Shown: positions 46,020 through 57,661 of the stretch, one piece after another
How positions within the stretch are numbered: the first letter of the stretch is position 1
Layout of the letters: the number at the start of each line of letters is the position of its first letter
Assembly (NCBI GenBank): GCA_944989445.1
Contig: CALYLW010000121.1
Location: 760,729-824,728, forward strand
DNA from: Ampullaceana balthica
Lineage: Eukaryota; Mollusca; Gastropoda; Lymnaeidae
DNA: 64,000 nt
Direction: 5' to 3'
The notes under the pieces: generated by a model
Told to the model about the DNA's origin: nothing
Databases searched by the model: none
Seen by the model: only the letters and a program-made list of their open reading frames with translations
Made by a program: the position numbers and the translations under genes

Positions 46020-46620
46020 ATGCCAGTGTGCGATGTTAGGTTATAGTATATAGGATAAAATTTCAGCTTACAAAAACAAGGACAGCTGTCATCTTTAAGT
46101 AGTAAGGAAAAAATGTGAGCTTTCAGAGGTCTCAAACATAATGTCAGCTTACATTAGCCAGGACAAAAAATACTTCAGCAATAAGCGGTCAGGAAAGAAT
46201 GACGTCTTACAATGTCCAGGGACAAACATCGACTTTACAGGACCGGGACAAATAGTCGATCTACGAGGTTGGTGTAAAATATTGGCTTACAATGTCCAGG
46301 GACAAACATCGACTTTACAGGACCGGGACAAACAGTCGATCTACGAGGTTGGTGTAAAATATTGGCTTACAATGTCCAGGGACAAACATCGACTTTACAG
46401 GACCGGGACAAACAGTCGATCTACGAGGTTGGTGTAAAATATTGGCTTACAATGTCCAGGGACAAACATCGACTTTACAGGACCGGGACAAACAGTCGAT
46501 CTACGAGGTTGGTGTAAAATATTGGCTTACAATGTCCAGAACAAAATAGCAGCCTACGATACACAGGACAAAAATCCTACTTCTAGACCATGAACAAGTT
46601 TCATCTTACAAGTCCAGGAC
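46020..46620. repeat. 80-bp repeat, 4 near-identical copies within an older decayed array
   Basis: TTACAATGTCCAGGGACAAA recurs every 80 bp from 46208 to 46539. Flanking sequence on both sides carries single, diverged CTTACA-N-CCAGGACAAA units. A young homogenised core thus sits inside an old array. Confidence 0.92.
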
Positions 46621-48611
46621 CCAATGAAAGTTCACAATGGCACACAGAACAGTCGAATCCCAATGATCTGATTATGAATTTGTTCTTTAAAAAATTTTTT
46701 AAATTTTTTTACAGAAAAAAGGCGAATGCCGATCACGATGGAATTAGTACACGTGCACCCTAAAGCCTAAATGTAATCGTCTTAAGTAACAACCTGGGTG
46801 GGTGTCCCTGGTGGGACCATTCACTACATCAATGTATTTCTTGTTAACAATAGAGCTTCTCAAAATCCTCACCGTCTCCTATTATTAGCAACAATGAAAC
46901 TTCAAACTTTGCATCTACCGCATGATATCGCATTATTGTCATGAATTTGCCTCTACTGTGTATATACCTAGATACGTTGCTTTTTTATACCATGAAATTG
47001 TATAAGTACCAAAAATATTGCCTACACGATACCTTGCACGTGCAACCAATACATTGAAAATACCGCGATTACTTAGCTTTAGCTCATAACTGTGAGATAT
47101 CCTTATACCATGACCATGATAATGATACCGTTCATGTAACCTGATAAATGTTGCTGACCTCAATCTCTAAGCCACCAGAGACAAATGACAACGTTATTTC
47201 AAAGACTTCAGTTCTATTGATTGGATCAGACGAAAGCCACAGTTACATGTGACCTTCGACCCCACATTTAGCGATTTCTCTGAGATTAGGCTTCTCCGTT
47301 GATTTGAATTTTTTTCCCTTTCTTTAAATTCGGCCGAGCCAAGGAAGATGATTACATAATGAAACGTTTCATCTTCGACAAAAATACAACTCCTTCAACG
47401 CACCCCCCCCCCGCCGTCAGGGCTGGTAATTAGGTCCATGTGTTGGCATGTTGTACGTGAGAGCCCGCCCCCCCCCCTTCATCCCACCGTCACCACCAAA
47501 CTGTTTTAGAAAAAAATACATTATTATGCACGCCCTCTAGTTATCGCCACAAGCCGAAATGCCCGTTATTAACCGGCAAACGACACAGTTTTAATTCGTT
47601 TTTGTGCTTGTGAATGTATCCTATAATTTCACTGTTAGCTGAGTATATCGCAGGACGCCTGGTTTATTCAGCTCGTCTGATACAATGGTGAAGCCAAATA
47701 TAAAAAAAACGTGTAACAAAATGCCACGTGAAGAAAAAAATTGCAATTTAAACATTAATTAAACATTTTAATATCTCATAAAAATTGATACATGTATTTT
47801 AAAGACACGCACTTTCATTCATCGATAACTGTATTGCTTACTTGATTTATTGCCGCTTGAACATCTCGAAAAAAAAATATGTGCTAAAGTAATTGACAGA
47901 AAACATCTTTGGGATTTAAATTCTCGATACAAGATTTTGACATACAATCGCATCATCACTTTGCCATCATACTTTTTAATACTTAGATATTTATCTAAAT
48001 CCCTCAAATAAATATTAAGAGTTACTTTAAGTTTGTACTTACGTCATCGATTGAAAGTTAGACAGGACCGAGTCAAATTATTTTAAAAATTTAATTAAAA
48101 ACTATCGAAACATTATTAAGCCAATTATTTTTGTCATCACTTAGTGTCATCGACAGTGTGCACGCGTGACAAGTTTTGTTTCTCCAGTAGCAAGTGCGAA
48201 ATTCAAAACTTCAACTCTGTGAATTGTTTAACTGTCTGCTGTAACTCAAAGTTCTGGGATATTTTTTTTATCCCAGACTTCAACTCGCTCCGGTATTGGA
48301 ACATCGACAGACAGCGGGAAGAGAGATCGAGTGACAGAAAGCGACAAGAGTAGAGAGAGAGAAATATTGATACTCAAAGACTGAAAGTCAGACAGACTAA
48401 CAGAGCGAGATATGAAAATAATATATTCACCGGTAAGCTGATTTCTGGTCCGCAACTTCCCCTTTTCTTTCTTTCGTTCGTTCTTTCTTTCTTTTTTTTT
48501 AACAACCACCTGGTTCCGTCAATCTACATGGAAGTCAACATCAAAGAGCGTGTACCAAAATATTAATGCTTTCTAATGACGTGTTTAATTAATCTTTTAG
48601 CGTGATTTCCC
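46621..48611. other. Long non-coding stretch
   Basis: AT-rich with poly-C runs near 47405 and 47466. I see no gene. Confidence 0.5.
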
Positions 48612-48662
48612 CCTCCCTCCCTCCCCCCCTCTCTCTCTCTCTCTGTCGCTGTCTCTTTATCT

Positions 48663-48707
<45 letters not shown>

Positions 48708-48710
48708 GCC
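48612..48710. repeat. Imperfect (CT)n microsatellite
   Basis: CT and CCCT tracts with CTGT interruptions. Confidence 0.95.
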
Positions 48711-49160
48711 TTTATATTTTTATATATTTTTTCATAGGATGCTTGGCATAAACAACTGAACGCCTTGTTAGCTTGCGTTAAAGAAACTGTCTAAAATTTT
48801 TCTCTAAATATTGCATCACACTTTCTTATAAATCCAACTTTAAAAAAAAATCACAATTGATCATTTAATCCACCGTGAGCGTTATTTGAAGTTGTTTAAG
48901 AGTTCGACAGGAAATTTAGAAGAAAGAAAAAGATTCTGTAATTTCGACATTGGGCCGTAAAAACAACAAAATGATTGCAGTGTGCGGTGGAATGGCTTCC
49001 TGGTCAGATTAGTTAAAGTGGTTACACACGAAGGGTTTGGTTTAGGGGTGGGCCTTTGTTGGATTACCCGCAGTGATAAACATGCAAGGCGCGGGAGAAA
49101 AATAACTCATAGCGGAAACAATCTGTCATCGACAATTTAGAGCGAAATGGAATAGAATAT
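48711..49160. other. Spacer
   Basis: No feature seen. Confidence 0.5.
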
Positions 49161-50705
49161 ATTGACTGACATAATATCTACTGACATAATAATGTCTGAC
49201 TTAATATTGACTGACATAATATCTACTGACATAATAATGTCTGACTTAATATTGACTGACATAATATCTACTGACATAATAATGTCTGACTTAATATTGA
49301 CTGACATAATATCTACTGACATAATAATGTCTGACTTAATATTGACTGACATAATATCAACTGACATAATAATGTCTGACTTAATATTGACTGACATAAT
49401 ATCAACTGACATAATAATGTCTGACTTAATATTGACTGACATAATATCTACTGACATAATAATGTCTGACTTAATATTGACTGACATAATATCTACTGAC
49501 ATAATAATGTCTGACTTAATATTGACTGACATAATATCTACTGACATAATAATGTCTGACTTAATATTGACTGACATAATATCTACTGACATAATAATGT
49601 CTGACTTAATATTGACTGACATAATATCTACTGACATAATAATGTCTGACTTAATATTGACTGACATAATATCAACTGACATAATAATGTCTGACTTAAT
49701 ATTGACTGACATAATATCTACTGACATAATAATGTCTGACTTAATGTTGACTGACATAATATCAACTGACATAATAATGTCTGACTTAATATTGACTGAC
49801 ATAATATCTACTGACATAATAATGTCTGACTTAATATTGACTGACATAATATCTACTGACATAATAATGTCTGACTTAATATTGACTGACATAATATCTA
49901 CTGACATAATAATGTCTGACTTAATATTGACTGACATAATATCTACTGACATAATAATGTCTGACTTAATATTGACTGACATAATATCAACTGACATAAT
50001 AATGTCTGACTTAATATTGACTGACATAATATCTACTGACATAATAATGTCTGACTTAATATTGACTGACATAATATCAACTGACATAATAATGTCTGAC
50101 TTAATATTGACTGACATAATATCTACTGACATAATAATGTCTGACTTAATATTGACTGACATAATATCTACTGACATAATAATGTCTGACTTAATATTGA
50201 CTGACATAATATCAACTGACATAATAATGTCTGACTTAATATTGACTGACATAATATCTACTGACATAATAATGTCTGACTTAATATTGACTGACATAAT
50301 ATCAACTGACAAAATAATGTCTGACTTAATATTGACTGACATAATATCTACTGACATAATAATGTCTGACTTAATATTGACTGACATAAGATCTACTGAC
50401 ATAATAATGTCTGACTTAATATTGACTGACATAATATCAACTGACAAAATAATGTCTGACTTAATATTGACTGACATAATATCTACTGACATAATAATGT
50501 CTGACTTAATATTGACTGACATAATATCTACTGACATAATAATGTCTGACTTAATATTGACTGACATAATATTGACTGACATAATATCTACTGACATAAT
50601 AATGTCTGACTTAATATTGACTGACATAATATCTACTGACATAATAATGTCTGACTTAATATTGACTGACATAACATTGACTGACATAATATTGACTGAC
50701 TTAAT
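49161..50705. repeat. 45-bp satellite built from three 15-bp subunits, about 34 copies
   Basis: Each unit is TTGACTGACATAATA + TCTACTGACATAATA + ATGTCTGACTTAATA, so an ancestral 15-mer tripled. A TCTACTG or TCAACTG variant is scattered through the array. Two units share the rarer CTGACAAAATAATG change. At the right edge (from about 50560) only the first subunit persists and then decays. Both strands are stop-free for about 500 codons, which is not evidence of coding. Confidence 0.98.
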
Positions 50706-50981
50706 ATTGATAGATATATATTGACTGACATAATATTGAATGTCATTATTTAGACGGAAACTGTATTGGCTGACCTCCGAAATCGTATAGCGACCTTAAG
50801 AAAGACACTTCGGCCTAAACAATGATTTCTTAGCCATTTGAGACATAAAGAAATCAATATTTTCTGTAAAAGAAATCAAATACCGGCCTCCTTGGGTCAT
50901 AAATAACAGAAGTAACTGAATAAAATAAGAGACTTTCCAATAGATAAGCAGCTTCATTTACTTGTTATTCAAAATGTATGA
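50706..50981. other. Spacer
   Basis: Decayed repeat edge, then AT-rich sequence. Confidence 0.5.
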
Positions 50982-51809
50982 AATCCTGTTTCAGTTAAAT
51001 CACCCCACGCCCTGCTTACCTCACAAGTTCACCATCTTAGTTTACTTAAAAAACTTAACTACTTTGGAATCTCAGGTTCCTTACATCACTGGATCCAAGA
51101 CTTCCTTTTGGGCAGGGAGCAAACTGTAATAATTAATGGATCTAAATCTGCACCAATAAAGGTTAACTCAGGAGTTCCACAAGGAACTGTGCTAGGTCCC
51201 TTACTCTTTTTAATTTATATAAATGATTTACCCAACAACATCTCAACAGGTACAAAAGTTAGGTTATTTGCTGATGATTGTATAATCTATGGAACAATTA
51301 AATCAGAACAAGATAGCAAAATTTTACAAAAAGACTTGGATGAATTGATAAAATGGGAAACTAACTGGAGCATGTCTTTCCACCCAGAAAAGTGTCAACT
51401 GTTAAGAGTAACAAAGAAAAAGAAACAAATAAATTCAAAATATTACATTCATGGAAAAGAACTGACCCAAACTAAAGATGCAAAATACTTAGGAGTCTTA
51501 ATAAATGAGAAACTATCATGTAATCCCCATGTCAATGAAGTTATTAAAAAATCAAACAAAACCTTAGGCTTTATAAAAAGAAACTTTAACAAATGTAATA
51601 GAGATATAAAACTAAAATGCTACCTCACTTTGGTGAGACCTGTATTAGAATATGCATCTTCTTTATGGGACCCATCCACCAAAGAAAACATTGATAAACT
51701 AGAACAAATTCAAAAAAGAGCTGCCAGATTCATTACTGGAGAATATTCGAAACTGACAAGAGTAACACCATTAGTTAAATCATTAAACCTTGAAACACTA
51801 GAGGATAGA
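50982..51809 (+). pseudogene. Reverse transcriptase domain, C-terminal two thirds (part 1)
   Basis: Visible motifs in order: a thumb-upstream segment with LNYFGISGSLHHWIQDFL, then SGVPQGTVLGPLLFLIYIND (RT motif 4), then LFADDCIIYG carrying the catalytic A-DD box at about 51262-51291. KYLGVLI follows, then LVRPVLEYASSLWDPST and LEQIQKRAARFITGEY. These are standard for Jockey/CR1-group ORF2. No stop or frameshift interrupts this part, so the copy is fairly young. The hAT insertion falls in codon R after NLETLED. Confidence 0.9.
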
Positions 51810-51810
51810 A

Positions 51811-53736
51811 CAGTGGTTCTTAACCTTTTGAAGTCGGGGAGCACTTTTGATCATGACAAAAATTTGGGGAGCACCACAATCAAGGAGTAAAAAAAACAAT
51901 CAAATACACATACGTACGACTTTTATTGAAAATAATACATTATAACATACGAGTTTAAAATTATAACATGACAAACAAATGTTTAATAAACATAAATTTA
52001 ATAAGTAAAAAATAACATTGAGCAAAATTTAATTCAGAAAAATAAAAAGATTTAATGTGAAACCTGAGCTTGACGGTTTTTACAAATTTCAGTGATATGA
52101 GGTCTAATTTTAGAAATAGATACCCTCAATTCTTCATCCAAATTAGTAAGTGTTGCTCGTTTTTTAGTTTTTATGTTGGTGACTATCGAGAAACCGAATT
52201 CACACAAATATGATGTTGAAAATTGCAACAAGATTTTAAGTACCTTCATGGAGAGAGCTGAGTATTCTTATTGCACAAAGATCCAAAATTCCTCCCGAAC
52301 TATTTCGGAAAATTTTATTTTAAGTGTCCGATCCGATGATAGGTTGATTAATTCTTCTTCTTCTTGGTATGACAACTTACTATTTGATGTATCAACCGTG
52401 GCAAAGGGATTACGTATCCAGTCATATGTTTCTACGTTTATTGATGGAAAATAAAATTCAATCTTTTCTTCTAATAAAGTTAAATGCTCTGTTACTGCTG
52501 ACATAATTTCGTCGGTAGTGTTATCATTAAGAGAAGGAAAGATATCTACTTTCTTTTTCTCCAACAAACGTTTTTTCCAAAAAATAACTTTTTTCCGAAA
52601 GGCTGTCAATTTGTCGGTCGATGTTAATTTTTTTTTCTATTCTTCCTTGAAGGCTGGTATTAACACAATTTAAATAATCAAAAATATCAGCTAAATATGC
52701 CAATTTAGCACACCAAATGTCATTTTGAAGATATTCCACAAAATCATCCATATTTTCATTTTGGAAAAAGGTCATCAATTCATCCTTCAGTTCTAAGAAA
52801 CGACGTAACACTTTTCCTCTGGATAAACATCTCACTTCAGAATGCAAAAGCAAAGATTCGTACTTGGCTTCCATAGAGATGCAAAGATTTTTAAAGACGC
52901 GTATTTTCAAAGGTCTCGATTTTATGAAGTTTACCATATTTATAACTTTGTCTAGCACAGGTTTTAATACTACTAGGTAAATTTTTGGACACCAGAGATT
53001 CTCTGTGCAAAAAACAGTGAGTAGATATAATATTGGCGTTTCTTTTCTTGGCGAGAGTCACAACCCTTTTAATGAGCCTACCATTGATGGAGCACCGTCC
53101 ATACAAATTCCCACACACAACTCCCATGATATTTTGAATTGTTCGAAATAGGAAGAAATAGAATCAAAGACATCTTGTCCTGTCGAACGTTCGGTAAGCT
53201 CAAGACAGCATAGAAATTGATTCACTATTTCGTTTTCATGAATGAAACGATCGAACCCTAGTATATGAGCTTTTCCACTTATGTAAGTGGACTCGTCAAT
53301 TTGCAGAGCAAAATGCCGTTTGGAAAACTTATCGGCAACTCGATATCATCTGACATATTTTTAATTCTATTTTTTATTGTATCAATTGAACTAGGAATTT
53401 TCATTATTTCCTTTGTTGCTTCATCGCCAAACATAATTTTAACCATTTCACAACATGCAGGTATAATTAAAGACACAATATGTGCAGCAAGAGCATTACT
53501 ACCGCTTCCACTTTTACTCGGTCCATTTTTAGTATTTTGTTCTTCCGAATCATTCGCTTTTCGTTTGATAAGAAATTTGTCCATTATGGGGCATTACTGT
53601 AAAAACCAAAAATGAATTGGGAATGAATAATACTTTTTTAACATTATGATCCGAACTTAACTCATAATTTCGCGGAGCACTTGCAACTACCTCGCGGAGC
53701 ACCAGTGCTCCGCGGAGCACCGGTTAAGAACCACTG
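51811..53736 (-). mobile_element. hAT transposon with decayed ZBED-type transposase
   Basis: Perfect 15-bp terminal inverted repeats CAGTGGTTCTTAACC (51811-51825) and GGTTAAGAACCACTG (53722-53736) are flanked by an exact 8-bp duplication GGATAGAA (51803-51810 and 53737-53744). Subterminal GCGGAGCACC and GGGGAGCACC motifs repeat near both ends. The interior encodes a hAT transposase on the minus strand, broken by frameshifts. Confidence 0.95.
52052..53584 (-). pseudogene. hAT transposase remnant, ZBED5/SCAND3-like
   Basis: Reading the minus strand, the start MDKFLIKRKAND is followed by MVKIMFGDEATKEIM and KNRIKNMSDDIE. ALQIDEST near 53295 carries a likely catalytic Asp and CMDGAPSMVG near 53090 the second. 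Then come THCFLHRESL, HSEVRCLSRGKVL and a C-terminal dimerisation segment with YLCEFGFS and TNIKTKKRATL. At least three frame changes and one stop separate these blocks. The BED zinc-finger region expected after the start is missing. The protein is therefore non-functional here. Confidence 0.85.
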
Positions 53737-53744
53737 GGATAGAA

Positions 53745-53956
53745 GAACCAAGAGCAAAGTAGTAATCATACATAAAGCAATTAATTCTAATTTAGAAATA
53801 CAACACAAAGATAACTTAATACAACCCTCAGATAGACATAAGGACAAAAACACCTTTCTTATTCCGTATGCAAGAACAAACACATACAAGTTTTCCTTCT
53901 TCCCGTCCGGAATTCGGGCGTGGTTGCCTGAAGAATCCAGGAAAATCAACATTTAA
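53745..53956 (+). pseudogene. Retrotransposon ORF2 C-terminus (part 2)
   Basis: The frame continues from the RT part with RTKSKVVIIHKAINS and ends with YARTNTYKFSFFPSGIRAWL and a short tail. The YSFFPRTIRDWNxLP-type ending is characteristic of CR1/Jockey-group ORF2. The phase is the one expected if the hAT element and one duplication copy are discounted. Confidence 0.88.
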
Positions 53957-54060
53957 ATCTCTAATAAAAATGCAGGACTAAACACAAACCATAGATAAGC
54001 GTAGGACGCAATAATCTTCTGTATAGAAGGAGCGTCTGTAAACAGATAAGATAAGATAAG

Positions 54061-54289
54061 CTGGACAATTCGTGATATTATCATACTGGTCATATAGTTT
54101 ATGTCTTCAGCAACGCCTATCTGAGCCTAAATCCAAAAGTGACAAGCTGGTTCAATATACCAGTCAGATAGTTATGTCTTCATTAACGCCGACCAGACAC
54201 TAGATGCCTTCAAGAGTACATCAGGTCAACATGTTCATGACATTGGTCACATAGGTATAAAAACCCTGTCATCGACATACGACTGTTTG
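54061..54289. other. Spacer between retrotransposon remnants
   Basis: It contains repeated CATACTGGTCATATAG and CCAGTCAGATAG-like phrases only. Confidence 0.4.
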
Positions 54290-54592
54290 GACGAATATGC
54301 ACCAAACTACCTCAAGAATATATATGAGAAAATCTATCTTAAAGGGATTGTACTCCTCCGTTCTAAAAGTTCCCACTGTGGAAAGACACAGGAAGAAGTG
54401 CATCGGAGTGCGTTCTTTTGCATTCTTTGCGAAAAGTTTGGTGAATAGTCTTCCTCAGGCCTGGAGAGAATATAACGACGAGAAAAAAAAGCACAAAAAA
54501 ACTTCAAGGGTCTAGACAGATATCTCTTTCCAAAAAGTCTCGAACATCACAGTGCTTCTAGCATGCTGGACCAGCGTGGACAAAAGTGCTAA
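54290..54592 (+). pseudogene. Second, unrelated retrotransposon ORF2 C-terminus, frameshifted
   Basis: APNYLKNIYEKI in one frame, then VPTVERHRKKCIGVRSFAFF and SLVNSLPQAWREYN in another, then FKGLDRYLFPKSLE and a TAA at 54590-54592 in a third. This follows the usual LINE ending with a GDRAFSxxAPxLWNSLP-like block and FK-x-x-LKTYLF. At least two frameshifts make it a dead fragment. Confidence 0.55.
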
Positions 54593-55374
54593 AGAAGAAA
54601 GCATCAGCACAGTGGCGTCACTAGGGGGGCGGGGGGGGGGCGGGCACCCCGGGTGACACCCATCAGGGGATGACACCCGAGCCTAAAATTTTACTGTGCA
54701 CGATTTTATGTCAGAAAACATAAGATGACAAATTTTTTAATCTAGAAAGAAATTCAGAAATACAATGAAATACGTTAAACGCGAAAATTCTTATTTAAAA
54801 AAATATCAGTTAACTTGCAATAATAAAACAGTCCCAACACACGAACAACATTAAAACAAATTAGGAAAAAAAGAAAAGAAATAGTCGCAGCAGAGAGATC
54901 TTTAAAAAAGGCTGGAATGAAAGAGGCAGTGTCTTCTGTTTTAAAAGATATAAAGCCATTTGGGCTTGGACACACCGACAGCATGAACGAATCCCACCTC
55001 ACGACTCCCTCCACCACAGTGGGGTGGGGGGAATACGATTTTTATCATCCCCCCCCCCAAAGAAAAAAAAATCAAAAGATGGGTTTTCTTTGTTGATGTT
55101 TTTCTTGAGGAAAATTATGATTTAAATGTCTTTGAGTTAATATTTATATATATATATTTATTAAAGGCGTGAAAGCATAGATATGCATGTTTATATACAG
55201 GTAGTCCTCCGGTTACGACGGTCCCATCCCAACTTACGCTGTTTAGTGCTTACGAACGCGCCCCCGTAAAGAATAGTAGTACGCGTTATTCCGTATTTAA
55301 AAAAAAATTTCATGAGGTAACTAATTCTTTTCTCTATTTGAAATAAAAAAAATTATTGAAAAATATGTATGATT

Positions 55375-55530
55375 ATTATTTCAACCTACAACTTTCGTTT
55401 GCGAATTTTTCAAATGGCGAAGTTTTCAATCAAGTCAATAAAGCTGAGTAAGCTTACAAGTTCCTTTTCAATGCTCATTAGAGAGAGCATATTCAGACTT
55501 TTTCGTCCCATGCAAGTTCTAACTCATTAT
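55375..55530 (-). pseudogene. Possible hAT transposase C-terminal fragment
   Basis: The minus strand reads RKSLNMLSLMSIEKELVSLL followed by DLIENFAI. This resembles the RLS-x-L-x-L-x-SIE-x-EL ending of ZMYM1/THAP12-like hAT transposases. Stops on either side show it is dead. It suits the hAT-type termini of the enclosing element. Confidence 0.45.
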
Positions 55531-56033
55531 ATATTCTTTTCAACTTTGAAAAGGATCGCTCTCAGCTGCAGTTTGATGTCATCATTGAAAGATAGATGCG
55601 AAGTGCGATATGTACATTTGTGAAGGACTGTGTGAAATATAGCTCATTCAAAAGCAGCAACATTTTTAGCTCTGTGCAAGTTTTTTGAGTTTCGCTTTGT
55701 GCTAATTCCTTTTCCTTACCCTGCGCCTGGGGCTGGACAATAACTTTTTTAAGAGTTCTGAAAATTTGACTAATTCTGAAGGTAAGCAGTCTTCGAAATC
55801 ACTCATGAACCTACATGTGGAAGAAAATCAGAAGCCCCGAGCCTAGTGCTCTTTATGGGGTCTTCCCAGAAGACCCCCTTAGCCATCTGGCCACCAAAGG
55901 GACGTAACAGCTGAGGAACCCCCCCCCCTTCCCAAAAGCGGTCGCTTCTGAATTATTCATAAAATGTTTGGGTGCCCTTAAATTATTGGGGGCTTTAGCC
56001 CGTTCAGCATCCTCCCCCCTTTTAATTCGCCAT

Positions 56034-56423
56034 AGGTGGGGTCCACGCATCTGTGACGATGTGGTACGAGGAGGGGGGGTGTTTAGGAAATGTGACGTCA
56101 AATCAAAAATGCGAAACTTTAAATAAAAGTTCCACTTAAATATTTGTTTGTTTACCATTTATTTAATTACGTTTTCAATGACTTCACGCGTGTTACGATA
56201 TTACAGTGCAGACTTACCCTAAATACATATTTAAATAACAAAAATAATTTGCAACATGCTAATTTTTATTGAGAAAATACGGCTTGGGGGAGGGGTGTCA
56301 AAGCTTTGTGACGTCATATCGTAAAAAAGGGGTGGGGTCTAAGTTTTTGTGACAAAGTATGACGCTGGGCGAGGGTGGGGTAAAAATCGGCAACCTCGCG
56401 TGACGTCATTTATGGACGGCCCC
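56034..56423. mobile_element. CRE-bearing TIR element, left-truncated copy 2
   Basis: It matches 554-700 and 2280-2399 of copy 1. Shared sequence includes TGTGACGATG, TTTAGGAAATGTGACGTCA (cf. GAAGAAATGTGACGTCA), AAATAAAAGTTCCAC and the right end TGACGTCATTTATGGACGGC. The left 26-bp terminus is missing and the interior is much shorter. It lies inside the hAT element at 54610-56490. Confidence 0.8.
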
Positions 56424-56498
56424 TTCAGTCGTGAAGGGGTGACACCATGAGCTACCGCCCCGGGTGACACCAACCCTAGTGACGCCTCTGCATCAGCA

Positions 56499-57356
56499 TT
56501 ATGTATTCAGTAACGCCGGTCCGACTCTAGAAGATATTATATCAGCAACGGATCGAATCCCAGCAACAATGGCACTGTTTTTGTTTGTTTTGTTGTTTTT
56601 TATGGTGGGAGGGGGTAGAGAGTAGGGTCAGGGGAGTGATATTAATACGGCAACGTTTGCATCCTCCTACTTACTGGTCATCAACTTTTTGTTGCACTCA
56701 ACTCGCCGAAGAATCCCCCCTGAGAACGGGCATCAGGGCTATTTTAAGACTTTTGGTATGGGATTTTCTGGGGGGGGGGTAAGGATGAGGAAGGGGGTGC
56801 ACAGCCGTCCTGATCCCCAGGGGGCTAGGAATCCATTTCCTGTCGATTTCTCACAGTGTTGGTAGAGCTAAAGGACTAGAAAATTGTGTGTGGGCCCCGG
56901 GTAAAGATCGCAGGCTAACATCAGATCACATGACATAACATGGCCAATGTTAACAGGGTTGACTGGATAGGTTGAGATTAACCTGACCAGAGTTAACGGA
57001 GTTGACAGGAGAGGTTGATGTTAACATGACCGGAGTTAACGGGTGGACTTGGTATGGGGTTGAAATCGATTGAACTTTCTTTAACTAACAAAGAATCGTC
57101 CTTAAAAAAGAAGATGTCTTGTTTTGTTTTGACGTTCAATTCTTTTCACTGACCGGGGGATTAGCTGCACAACAAATGAGGGTTGTGTTTAATATGTGTC
57201 TGCGATTATTGGCAAGTGTCGTGAGGTAGGGGGGATAACTAACGTGGACTATGGTGTCTCAAACTCAGCTTCTCTAGTCCCCCCTCCCCCTCCCAACACA
57301 CACTTTTTTATTCAAACGAATGCTGGTTACATCGAAGATATTTAACATTCAAATAT
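56499..57356. other. Non-coding spacer
   Basis: GTTAACGGAGTTGACAGGAG-like phrases repeat two or three times at 56945-57050. No gene is seen. Confidence 0.45.
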
Positions 57357-57597
57357 GACCCAACCACCTGTTTGTTGGATGACCCAACCAGGTGTTTGTT
57401 GGATGACCCAACCACCTGTTTGTTGGATGACCCAACCACCTGTTTGTTGAATGACCCAACCACCTGTTTGGTGGATGACCCAACCACCTGTTTGTTGTAT
57501 GACCCAACCACCTGTGTGTTGGATGACCCAACCACCTGTTTGTTGGATGACCCAACCACCTGTTTGTTGGATGACCCACCCACTTGTTTGTTGGATC
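57357..57597. repeat. 24-bp minisatellite, about 10 copies
   Basis: GACCCAACCACCTGTTTGTT followed by GGAT recurs every 24 bp with single-base variants. Confidence 0.96.
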
Positions 57598-57661
57598 TTT
57601 GTGGCTATGTGTGGATGTCATTTATTTAAAATATTTATTAAAGTCCTTTGTGATCATTTTT

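Larger units (their letters stand above)
50982..54060 (+). mobile_element. 5'-truncated non-LTR retrotransposon (CR1/Jockey group, Nimbus-like), split by a hAT element
   Basis: The reverse transcriptase frame is open from 50982 to 51810 and resumes at 53745 to a TAA at 53954-53956. The 3' UTR ends in AGATAAGATAAGATAAG at 54060. The 5' part (endonuclease and first RT motifs) is missing, as is usual for LINE copies. The 1926-bp hAT element and one of its two 8-bp duplications account exactly for the interruption. The short ATAAG tail resembles snail Nimbus-type elements, an assignment made from memory of the family. Confidence 0.85.
54610..56490 (-). mobile_element. hAT-type element, CAGTGGCGTCACTAGGG family (1881-bp copy)
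   Basis: It starts CAGTGGCGTCACTAGGG, ends CCCTAGTGACGCCTCTG and has an exact 8-bp duplication CATCAGCA (54602-54609 and 56491-56498). Subterminal GGGTGACACC motifs occur at both ends. Inside are a degraded minus-strand stretch (about 55375-55530) resembling a hAT transposase C-terminus and a nested CRE-type element at 56034-56423. A CAGGTAGTCCTCCGGTTACG terminus near 55198 may be a mariner/pogo-type fragment. The relatives at 25697 and 60658 are much shorter. Confidence 0.9.

Noticed and set aside
49161..50705. Open frames of about 520 codons on both strands
   Set aside because: Same cause: a 45-bp stop-free unit.
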